Below, in pieces: positions 33,577 to 40,371 of a stretch of DNA of 57,778 nucleotides (position 1 is its first letter; each line of letters opens with the position of its first letter). The notes beneath the pieces were generated by a model. That model was not told where the DNA came from and searched no databases. It saw only the letters and a list, made by a program, of their open reading frames with translations. A program made the position numbers and the translations under genes. Source of the stretch: a virus; the IMG/VR virus record IMGVR_UViG_3300032164_000017, positions 1 to 57,778 of that record; one strand, 5' to 3'.

Positions 33577-34137
33577 ATGGCGACGTATGTTGGGATTGAC
33601 CAGGCACTGAACAAGATCGGCGTCTGCGTCCTCCTGGACGGGGTTTCAGTGAGCTTGCACTTGATCAAGACGCCTCGCAATTTGCGAGGGACGGAGCGGC
33701 TTACTTTTCTACGAAACCAACTCGAAGCACAGCTCGTATCGTATCGGGGGAACATCACGCACGCGGCACTCGAAGCACAGTCGTTAGGTTCACTGGGCGA
33801 TATTGACCAGCTTGGTCAAATCAACGGTGTTGTGCAGATTGTGCTCGCAGACCTCGGTATAGCCCATCCGCTTCTCGTGCCTCCCGCCACCTTGAAAAAG
33901 TTCGTGACAGGTCATGGCAGTGCGTCAAAAGCACGCATGATGCAAGCGACGACCAAATACTGGGACGTCACGATTGAGCAAGATGACCTCTGTGACGCAC
34001 ATGGTCTTGCACGTGTTGCTGAAGAAGTTCACGAACAACGATCTAGGGTTCGTCATCAGATCGAAGCGACGCTGAGTTTGACGCGACCACGCAAGAAACG
34101 TCCTCGTCGAAAATCGACAAACGATAGCACACTGTAA
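33577..34137 (+). CDS. RuvC-like Holliday junction resolvase
   Basis: 186 aa. The RNase H-fold catalytic residues of RuvC are in place: D8 (VGIDQALNKIG), E66 (ALEAQS), and D137 and D140 (QDDLCDA). It cuts branched DNA formed during recombination and replication, which would be needed before packaging. A basic C-terminal tail (RPRKKRPRRK) probably binds DNA. It starts a new plus-strand operon that continues into NrdJ. Confidence 0.87.
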   Translation: MATYVGIDQALNKIGVCVLLDGVSVSLHLIKTPRNLRGTERLTFLRNQLEAQLVSYRGNITHAALEAQSLGSLGDIDQLGQINGVVQIVLADLGIAHPLLVPPATLKKFVTGHGSASKARMMQATTKYWDVTIEQDDLCDAHGLARVAEEVHEQRSRVRHQIEATLSLTRPRKKRPRRKSTNDSTL

Positions 34138-34156
34138 GTTGCTTGGAGGGTGGCGT

Positions 34157-36913
34157 ATGCCGGATCTGGAGATCTTTGCGAATGTTGACATTGTTCCCGA
34201 AACAGTAGCTGCTGTGACAGTTCAAAAGCGCGGCCGGCTCTCCTACGAATCGCGTTTCTGCCCCGATGGGCAGTATCCCTACACGATGGTGCAATGGAAA
34301 ACCACCGATGTGTCACTCAAAGATCAAGACACCGGCGCCATCATCTTCGAGCAACTCGGGGTAGAAGTTCCCATTACATGGTCTGACCGCGCTGCGCTCA
34401 TTGTGGCGCAGAAGTACTTCTACGGCAAAGAAAGCACAGCAGAGCGTGAGACGAGCGTGCGACAGGTTGTAGGACGTGTAGTCAACCGCATCCTTGCGTG
34501 GGGCCTGGAACAGAGTTACTTCGCCACCGAAGATGATGCTGTCGCATTTGCAGCCGACCTCACATATCTTTTGCTCACCCAGCGCGGCGCGTTCAACAGT
34601 CCTGTGTGGTTTAACCTCGGTATCGATGCACGTCAACAACAAGTCAGTGCCTGCTTCATCAACTCTGTTGCTGACAATATGACGTCGATCGCTGCGTTGC
34701 AAGAAACCGAGACCATCATCTTCAAGCAGGGTAGCGGGTCAGGCGTAAACCTATCTGCGTTGCGCAGCAGCAAAGAACGTCTCTCCGGGGGTGGTATCGC
34801 ATCGGGACCCGTATCGTTCATGCGCGGGTTAGATGCGTGGGCAGGCATCGTGAAGTCGGGTGGAGGAACACGACGAGCAGCTGCGATGCGGGCACTCAAC
34901 GCGAACCATCCGGACATCGTTGAATTCAGCACCTGCAAGGCCGAACAGGAACACGTCGCACAGCTTCTTGTGAAAGCAGGGCTCTCTGCTCACTTCGATG
35001 ACCCCAAAGGCGCCTATGCGCTCATTCGCTTCCAGAATGCAAACCACTCCATCCGTGTCACCGATGAATTCATGACCAAGGTGCTCTATGCAATGGAGCA
35101 CCCTGATGAAGAGGTTCTCTGGGACTTGCACGCGGTGGTAACCGAAGAAGTAACTGATCGTATCCCCATCCTTGGTCTCTGGGAAAAGATCTGCCAGGCG
35201 GCGTGGTCCTGTGGGGATCCCGGCATTCAGTTCGACAGTACGTTCAATGCCTGGCATACCTGTCCCAGTGATGGTCGCATCAACTCTACAAATCCATGCG
35301 GTGAGTTTGCGTTCTTGGACGATAGCGCCTGCAACCTAGCCAGCCTCAACCTGATGCGCTTTCGCAAGCTCGATGGCACACTTGACATCGAATCACTGAA
35401 GCAAGCTGTGGACGTCTTCGTTCTCGCTCAAGACATCCTGATCGATAAAGCGGACTATCCGACAGCTGCAATCAAAGAGAACTCAATGAAGTACCGCCCA
35501 CTGGGCCTCGGCTACGCCAATCTCGGTGCGTATCTCATGTCGATAGGGCTGCCTTACGACAGTGACACAGGTCGTCAGATCGCATCGGAAGTGACGTCAG
35601 TTATCACATCACAAGCGTACCTCGCATCGGTGAATCTCTCGATCACTCGAGGTTCCTTCGAAGCATACGATCGCAATCGCGCGGCCATGCTCGAGGTCAT
35701 GCGCAAGCACATGACCGCAGCACAGGAGCGCGATCTCGGATCCGTCTCGATCTGGGATGAAGTCATCGAACAGGGTGCACTACATGGGTTCCGCAATGCA
35801 CAGGTTACACTGTGTGCACCTACCGGAACGATTTCTTTCATGATGGACTGTGACACGACCGGCGTGGAGCCTGAGGCCAGTCTTTACAAGGTAAAGAGCC
35901 TGGTGGGTGGCGGTACAGTCGTAATGGAGAATCGCATTGTCGAGATGGCTCTCGATAAGCTCACTTACCAACCTCCGACGCGCAAAGAGATCCTGCGCTA
36001 CCTCGCACGTCACAAGCATCTTGACGGGTGCAGTCAGCTTCTCAAAGAGCACCTGTCTGTGTTCGACTGTGCGATTCCGTCTGCGGGTAAGCGTGTGCTG
36101 AGTCCCATGGCCCACGTGAAGATGCTTGCAGCAATTCAACCGTTCATCTCAGGCTCCATCAGCAAGACCGTGAACCTACCTCATGAAGCAGCGCCCGAAC
36201 AGATCGGAGAGGTCTACATCAAGGCTTGGCAACGAGGCATCAAGAACATCGCGGTCTATCGTGACAACTGCAAAAAGAGTCAGCCGCTCATTACCGCAGT
36301 GCTGATGCCTACCGTAGAAGATGCAGCGCCGCGTATCGTAAGACGCAAGCTCGCCAACCATCAGACGAACATGCATCGTATTCGGTTCGCGTTTCAGAAC
36401 ATCAAGGGCTACATCCTCGCTACGCCCTATGAAGACACGGGAATGCCTGGGGAGATTTTCGTACGTCTTTCGAAAGAAGGTTCAACCATTCAAGGTCTTG
36501 TTGATGGCTGGGCTCAGTCTATCTCCTATTGTCTTCAGTACGGAGTTCCTCTTGCTGTCCTTGTGCAGAAGTTCAGTCACACCAAGTTCGAACCCATGGG
36601 CTATTCCGCAGACCCAGACATTCGCTTTGCGCATTCCATCTACGACGCGATCGTGCGCAAGCTTGGTGCAGTTTTTCTACATGCACAGATGAGCAACGGT
36701 CACGACGATAGCGCAGACGCACCGGGCGTTTCACTAGCAGAAGAGGGTTTTATTGTGGACAATGACACAGACCCAGCGCTGGATCTGCAACGTATGACAC
36801 CCATGAGTACGTATATGGATGCACCCCCATGTACTGAGTGTGGTGCCATCATGGTTCGCAACGGGTCCTGTTACAGTTGTTCCACCTGTGGTGCAACATC
36901 CGGATGTAGCTAA
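34157..36913 (+). CDS. nrdJ: Class II (adenosylcobalamin-dependent) ribonucleoside-diphosphate reductase
   Basis: 918 aa from the ATG with GGAGG; a TTG at 34139 is rejected. It reduces ribonucleotides to deoxyribonucleotides. The active site shows N379, C381 and E383 (NPCGE), the partner cysteine C166 (SACFINS), and the allosteric-region GSGSGVNLSALRSS. No small subunit gene is present and the C terminus is a zinc ribbon (CTECG...CYSCSTCG) as in NrdJ proteins, so class II is favoured over class I. The host or environment must supply B12. The gene lies next to RuvC. Confidence 0.9.
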   Translation: MPDLEIFANVDIVPETVAAVTVQKRGRLSYESRFCPDGQYPYTMVQWKTTDVSLKDQDTGAIIFEQLGVEVPITWSDRAALIVAQKYFYGKESTAERETSVRQVVGRVVNRILAWGLEQSYFATEDDAVAFAADLTYLLLTQRGAFNSPVWFNLGIDARQQQVSACFINSVADNMTSIAALQETETIIFKQGSGSGVNLSALRSSKERLSGGGIASGPVSFMRGLDAWAGIVKSGGGTRRAAAMRALNANHPDIVEFSTCKAEQEHVAQLLVKAGLSAHFDDPKGAYALIRFQNANHSIRVTDEFMTKVLYAMEHPDEEVLWDLHAVVTEEVTDRIPILGLWEKICQAAWSCGDPGIQFDSTFNAWHTCPSDGRINSTNPCGEFAFLDDSACNLASLNLMRFRKLDGTLDIESLKQAVDVFVLAQDILIDKADYPTAAIKENSMKYRPLGLGYANLGAYLMSIGLPYDSDTGRQIASEVTSVITSQAYLASVNLSITRGSFEAYDRNRAAMLEVMRKHMTAAQERDLGSVSIWDEVIEQGALHGFRNAQVTLCAPTGTISFMMDCDTTGVEPEASLYKVKSLVGGGTVVMENRIVEMALDKLTYQPPTRKEILRYLARHKHLDGCSQLLKEHLSVFDCAIPSAGKRVLSPMAHVKMLAAIQPFISGSISKTVNLPHEAAPEQIGEVYIKAWQRGIKNIAVYRDNCKKSQPLITAVLMPTVEDAAPRIVRRKLANHQTNMHRIRFAFQNIKGYILATPYEDTGMPGEIFVRLSKEGSTIQGLVDGWAQSISYCLQYGVPLAVLVQKFSHTKFEPMGYSADPDIRFAHSIYDAIVRKLGAVFLHAQMSNGHDDSADAPGVSLAEEGFIVDNDTDPALDLQRMTPMSTYMDAPPCTECGAIMVRNGSCYSCSTCGATSGCS

Positions 36914-36925
36914 AGAGGATCACAC

Positions 36926-37135
36926 ATGCCTACAAAAACAGAGAACGGTAACGAACGCCCGTGCAGCAACTGTGAAAAATCAACACGGTTGGACCAGGCG
37001 ATGGTGATCAACGACAAAGGGCGGCTCATTGCGGTAATCTGCGAAGAGTGCCAGCAGGCAAAAAAGATTCAGGTAACCCTAGTCAAAAAGAAGCACCAGT
37101 GGAATTTCTATCAGTACTTCCCCGTGGAGACATAG
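36926..37135 (+). CDS. Tiny zinc-binding protein
   Basis: 69 aa with CSNC (about 13-16) and CEEC (about 39-42), a compact zinc-ribbon arrangement, and a basic segment KKIQVTLVKKKHQ. Possibly nucleic-acid binding. It lies 12 bases after nrdJ with a GAGGA site. Confidence 0.72.
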   Translation: MPTKTENGNERPCSNCEKSTRLDQAMVINDKGRLIAVICEECQQAKKIQVTLVKKKHQWNFYQYFPVET

Positions 37136-37143
37136 GCTATGCG

Positions 37144-37434
37144 ATGTCCGAGACGAAGATAGAACGCTTCCTCGGTCTAACACCCGTCATCAAGCGCATC
37201 GCACACTACTACCTGTGCTTGGGGTTCGGCGAATACAAGCCACAACATCCACACTATGACCGTATCGTGGTTCGTTTCCTTTACGACTTTGCAGAGAATC
37301 CCTTGGTGCCTGGCGAACACGCGGGCGGCACCGTTGTGGAATTCTTCCTGGGCGACGTACGCGTGAAGTGGGTAGAGTTCCGCTGTCAGGTTGTTGGTGG
37401 TGGTGGGAAGCCTATCGTTCAAGCAGTCGACTGA
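37144..37434 (+). CDS. Hypothetical small protein
   Basis: 96 aa, not recognised. Start chosen at the ATG at 37144; the longer frame runs over the zinc-binding gene. It reads as a mixed alpha/beta domain with a Gly-rich loop near the C terminus. Same operon as nrdJ. Confidence 0.65.
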   Translation: MSETKIERFLGLTPVIKRIAHYYLCLGFGEYKPQHPHYDRIVVRFLYDFAENPLVPGEHAGGTVVEFFLGDVRVKWVEFRCQVVGGGGKPIVQAVD

Positions 37435-37447
37435 AAGGAGAAACACC

Positions 37448-37678
37448 GTGCGTATCCTAATCGTTGCTCTGGTGCTCTGGGCAGGTTGCGGCTCTCCTTG
37501 TCAGCAGGTCAAAGCGACTCGTTGCAACGCTCAGATCGTGGAGCTGTGCGGCTCCAACCAAAAGTGGCAGCGCGTTCTTGACTGCACGCAGGTGAAGCCG
37601 GTCTCCAACCCCAATGCGCCGAAGGACTGGGTGTGCGGGGAGACCACGACGGGTCACACTTGTGTACCCAAGAAGTGA
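37448..37678 (+). CDS. Small secreted or lipoprotein-like cysteine-rich protein
   Basis: 76 aa, GTG start with AAAGGAG. It has a short signal-like N terminus (MRILIVALVLWAGC). The lipobox would be W-A-G-C, where the -3 residue is atypical (usually L, V or I), so either lipidation at C13 or ordinary export is possible. Five further Cys suggest disulphides in the periplasm. A role in lysis (outer spanin) or surface exclusion is possible but not shown. Confidence 0.6.
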   Translation: MRILIVALVLWAGCGSPCQQVKATRCNAQIVELCGSNQKWQRVLDCTQVKPVSNPNAPKDWVCGETTTGHTCVPKK

Positions 37679-37682
37679 TGCG

Positions 37683-38015
37683 ATGAGTGCTGTGGCCTGG
37701 GCACTTTTTGGTTCGATGTGTATATTCGAGTTGATAGCTGATGTGCTTGGCAAGCAGTATGCGCTCTCCGGCACCCCCTTGTTGGGATGGTCAGCCTTGG
37801 GCGGCTACATGGCAGCCAATAGTTCGTGGGTGGTTGCCCTGCGCAAGGGGTTCCTGCTCAGCTTGGGTGGTGTCTACTTTGGTGTTATTACCGGAACATT
37901 CTGCGTAGTGATTGGGTGTGTTTTCTACAAGGAGCCCGTGTCTAGGTTGCAGATGCTGGGCATGACGCTAGGTATAGTAAGCAGTGGGCTGTTAGCAATG
38001 GGCGGAAAGACGTGA
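37683..38015 (+). CDS. Small multidrug resistance (SMR)-like membrane transporter
   Basis: 110 aa, the usual SMR length, with four hydrophobic segments (about 3-20, 33-52, 58-80, 90-107). E16 in the first segment (FELIADVLGK) aligns with the conserved Glu of EmrE. The loop FYKEPVSRLQMLGMTLGIVSSGLL matches the family's last two helices. SMR proteins export cationic compounds or guanidinium by proton exchange in the inner membrane. It follows the signal-peptide gene by four bases. A transporter in a phage is probably a cargo gene that benefits the infected cell. Confidence 0.75.
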   Translation: MSAVAWALFGSMCIFELIADVLGKQYALSGTPLLGWSALGGYMAANSSWVVALRKGFLLSLGGVYFGVITGTFCVVIGCVFYKEPVSRLQMLGMTLGIVSSGLLAMGGKT

Positions 38016-38070
38016 CCGCTGTATGGACTTGCAGTCCAACGCTGAAGCTGGGAGGTGAAGAGGTGAAGCG

Positions 38071-38328
38071 ATGAGAGATGATCCCATCAAAAGGATCGTT
38101 ATGGACAATATCATCGGGCAGCACGTTGTGGCGGATGGGTATCCTCTCTATGATGCTCCAGATTCGATTATGCTGGCCAGGTATATCGAGCATCAGCTTC
38201 GTCGATCTGAGGAGTCTGGACGAACCAGTTTCTGGGCTTCGCAGGTTGCTGTTCCTTGTTTGAACAGTGCAATCGTTAAGATTCGCGAGTTGCAGAAGCA
38301 AATCGATGAACTGAAGTCTAGAAGTTAG
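38071..38328 (+). CDS. Hypothetical small helical protein
   Basis: 85 aa, not recognised. It ends in a coiled-coil-like KIRELQKQIDELKSRS. It has a GAGGTGAAG-type site. The 55-base gap before it contains a 6-bp hairpin with a 3-base loop (38024-38038). A+T content is higher here than in the surrounding operons. Confidence 0.6.
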   Translation: MRDDPIKRIVMDNIIGQHVVADGYPLYDAPDSIMLARYIEHQLRRSEESGRTSFWASQVAVPCLNSAIVKIRELQKQIDELKSRS

Positions 38329-38330
38329 AT

Positions 38331-38582
38331 ATGAAAATGCCCGCCAAGCACCAGTGCCTTCTTGTAGACCTTCAACTCCTGGCCCAAGAAGTGAGACTAG
38401 CATGGATCAGAGATCGTCTGAATGATATTTGGTTCAGCGGAAAAGGTCCTGCTGGAGGGGAGATTCTCGATAAGTATAAAGAAGAGTTTGAAGCTCTTTT
38501 GCAAGAAGAGTTGAACTTGCAATCCGAATACCAGAGGGGGTCATGGAGAATAGGCAGAAATGAAAATGCCCGCCAAGCACCA
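38331..38582. repeat. 23-base direct repeat pair (38331-38353 and 38560-38582)
   Basis: The two copies, beginning ATGAAAATGCCCGCC, are identical over 23 bases and 229 bases apart. The offset is not a multiple of three, so this is not a protein repeat. Both copies begin with a potential start codon. In the second copy a TAG follows 13 codons later. Confidence 0.8.
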
Positions 38583-38876
38583 TTGCTTAGCGGGCCAGTA
38601 GAGTGTGAACCTGACTCAAAGGTAGCTCTCCCGGAGGAGGGATGCAAGATGCGCCGTTGGCGATATCGTGCGTGGCGTCTTCCCAATGGATCGAAAGTGG
38701 TCTGTGTGCTAGATCGCGAATTTCCGCCATCGCCTGATTACGACATTCAATGGGAGCATCAAACAAGTAATGGAAGATTTGGAGTTGATGTGATCTCACG
38801 TGAACAAGCTAAGATCTTGTTACGTGGTCCACGAACTCCATGCGAATGGGATGTTGATACGTTGAAAGGGGAATGA
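38331..38876 (+). CDS. Hypothetical protein with internal repeat and possible internal start
   Basis: 181 aa as one open frame, not recognised. Its first 23 bases (38331-38353) recur exactly at 38560-38582, in a different frame. The second copy also forms a strong hairpin (38567-38594, six outer and five inner pairs). There is no good ribosome site at 38331. An excellent one, GGAGGAGG, precedes an in-frame ATG at 38649, which would give a 75-aa product starting MRRWRYRAWRLPNG. The stretch may hold two genes, or a small gene behind a decayed duplicate. It looks like a recently rearranged cargo region. Confidence 0.5.
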   Translation: MKMPAKHQCLLVDLQLLAQEVRLAWIRDRLNDIWFSGKGPAGGEILDKYKEEFEALLQEELNLQSEYQRGSWRIGRNENARQAPLLSGPVECEPDSKVALPEEGCKMRRWRYRAWRLPNGSKVVCVLDREFPPSPDYDIQWEHQTSNGRFGVDVISREQAKILLRGPRTPCEWDVDTLKGE

Positions 38877-38878
38877 TC

Positions 38879-39484
38879 ATGCTGACTCCAGAGCTGACAC
38901 GAAACTTCTGGGACCACATGCTGAAGACGTTTGGCGCCGTGGCAACGCAGAAGGGCGATGCCGAGCTGATGAAGGTCGTGGCCACGGTCCTGGATGCGTT
39001 CGGCGTGCAGGACAAAGAGCAGTTCATGAAGGACTTCGTGACCACCCTGGGCCGTACCATCTACATCCCCTTCGAGGTCGGGATCGAGATTCCCCGCTGG
39101 CCACTTTGGGCGCAGGTCCGCGTGTGCGGCCACGAGTGTGGTCACGTCGTGCAGGGCAACCGCGAGGGTTGGGCCACCTTCGACTCGCGCTATGTGACCT
39201 CCTCCAGCTTCCGCGCGGGCTACGAGGCTGAGTGCTACGGGATCGACATGGAGCTGGAGTTCTGGCGGCTGGGCTCGTCTGGCTTTGATCCGTTCCGGTT
39301 TGCTCAGGAGCGCCCACTGAGCCTCAAGAACTACGGCTGCAAGGCAGCAGAGATCGAGCAAGCTCAGCAGATGCTCACCATCCGCGCCGGGCTCGTCGCG
39401 CAGGGTGTGGTTGAGAGCGTGGCTGCACAGACGGCGATCCCGTGGCTCGAAAAGAACGTGCCGGGACTACGCGTTACTTCTTAG
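38879..39484 (+). CDS. Zinc metallopeptidase-like protein
   Basis: 201 aa. It contains H85-E-C-G-H89 (HExxH zinc motif), and YEAECYGID 26 residues on could supply the third ligand (E116). No signal peptide or membrane segment. Start at 38879 places AAAGGGG at normal spacing; an ATG six bases earlier is too close. The gene is clearly richer in G+C and in G/C-ending codons than the genes just before it, suggesting a separate origin. It ends tail to tail with the lysis genes (11-base overlap). Confidence 0.65.
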   Translation: MLTPELTRNFWDHMLKTFGAVATQKGDAELMKVVATVLDAFGVQDKEQFMKDFVTTLGRTIYIPFEVGIEIPRWPLWAQVRVCGHECGHVVQGNREGWATFDSRYVTSSSFRAGYEAECYGIDMELEFWRLGSSGFDPFRFAQERPLSLKNYGCKAAEIEQAQQMLTIRAGLVAQGVVESVAAQTAIPWLEKNVPGLRVTS

Positions 39485-39953
39485 CGTAAGCGACACCAAG
39501 CCCTACCGCTACACCCGTAGCAACGAGGGCTACGCCTCCACCGATGATGCCCCAGAGCCAGCTGTAGGTGGGCTTGTATTTGTAGGTGTTCTTCTCTTCG
39601 ATCTCTTTCTTGAGCTGTGTGATCAAGTTCGTAATACGAACTTGATCCAACCCCTGTACCTTCCTGTACGATTCGACGAGCTGATTGTTTTTCTCGGTGA
39701 GCTTCTTGTAATCCTCAAGCTGTTGTTGCAGAAGAGGGGCAGCGTCGCGCCACAAGGCGCAGTCGTTGTCCTTCTTTTTTAGCTCCAGCGCTCCCGCCGT
39801 GTCGTAGGTAGCATGGAACTCCGTGGGACAGAGCTTCATCGTCCAGGGCGGCAGCACCTTCAAGTTCTTGGGCTGGTCGCCCACCTTTACAGGATCCGCG
39901 TGAGCCACCAACGAGAGTAGAAGAGGGAACAGGAGACAGAGATTACGCATCAT
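39474..39953 (-). CDS. Spanin-like envelope protein: signal peptide, coiled coil, C-terminal membrane anchor
   Basis: 159 aa. An N-terminal signal (LCLLFPLLLSLVAHA, cleavage after AHA) is followed by a charged coiled coil (about 75-120) and a C-terminal transmembrane helix (about 130-155). This topology fits a periplasm-spanning protein such as a spanin component that joins inner and outer membranes in the last step of lysis. No lipobox cysteine is at the signal end, so it is not a classic lipoprotein spanin. The start overlaps the preceding gene by 11 bases, with GGGAGGAG before the two adjacent ATGs. Confidence 0.6.
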   Translation of the reverse strand: MMRNLCLLFPLLLSLVAHADPVKVGDQPKNLKVLPPWTMKLCPTEFHATYDTAGALELKKKDNDCALWRDAAPLLQQQLEDYKKLTEKNNQLVESYRKVQGLDQVRITNLITQLKKEIEEKNTYKYKPTYSWLWGIIGGGVALVATGVAVGLGVAYAKK

Positions 39954-40368
39954 TGATCTCCTCCCACGACTTCAGGCCCTCGAGCTTCTTTTGACGCTCG
40001 GCATGGGCTGTCTCGAGCCTCTTCAAGTCCTTGTCACGAGCTTCGATGATTGCGGCGAGTAGTTGCCTATCAGCCGTCAGACTCTCTTGGTCTGCTTTTT
40101 CTTTAGCTACTTGCGCTTCATGTTCTTTCTGCGCGAGATCGACTTTGAGCTGTTCAAGTTCCGTACGAGCTGCGGCCAGTTCTTTGGCGCGCTTGTTGGC
40201 CAAGTACGCCGCATAGGCCATGGTGATGAAACTGATCAAGGCCAAGACGATAGCGGTGATGTAACCCCAAACACCGCCATCTTCTTTTTTGGTCTGGACC
40301 TCTTTGTTACGATTTGTGATGGACTTGATCAGCTCATCAAGCTTCTTGCTGAGGTCGGTGGTATCCAT
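39943..40368 (-). CDS. Membrane-anchored coiled-coil protein (possible inner spanin or holin partner)
   Basis: 141 aa. A charged N terminus leads into one transmembrane helix (about 33-57, WGYITAIVLALISFITMAYAAYLA), followed by a long charged coiled coil to the end. This is the layout of i-spanin proteins. With its overlapping downstream neighbour it makes a plausible two-gene lysis unit after the tailspike gene. No ribosome site is evident. Confidence 0.6.
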   Translation of the reverse strand: MDTTDLSKKLDELIKSITNRNKEVQTKKEDGGVWGYITAIVLALISFITMAYAAYLANKRAKELAAARTELEQLKVDLAQKEHEAQVAKEKADQESLTADRQLLAAIIEARDKDLKRLETAHAERQKKLEGLKSWEEINDA

Positions 40369-40371
40369 TGC

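Noticed and set aside
34139-34156. Upstream TTG start for nrdJ
   Set aside because: The ribosome site GGAGG lies after it, at the right distance from the ATG at 34157.
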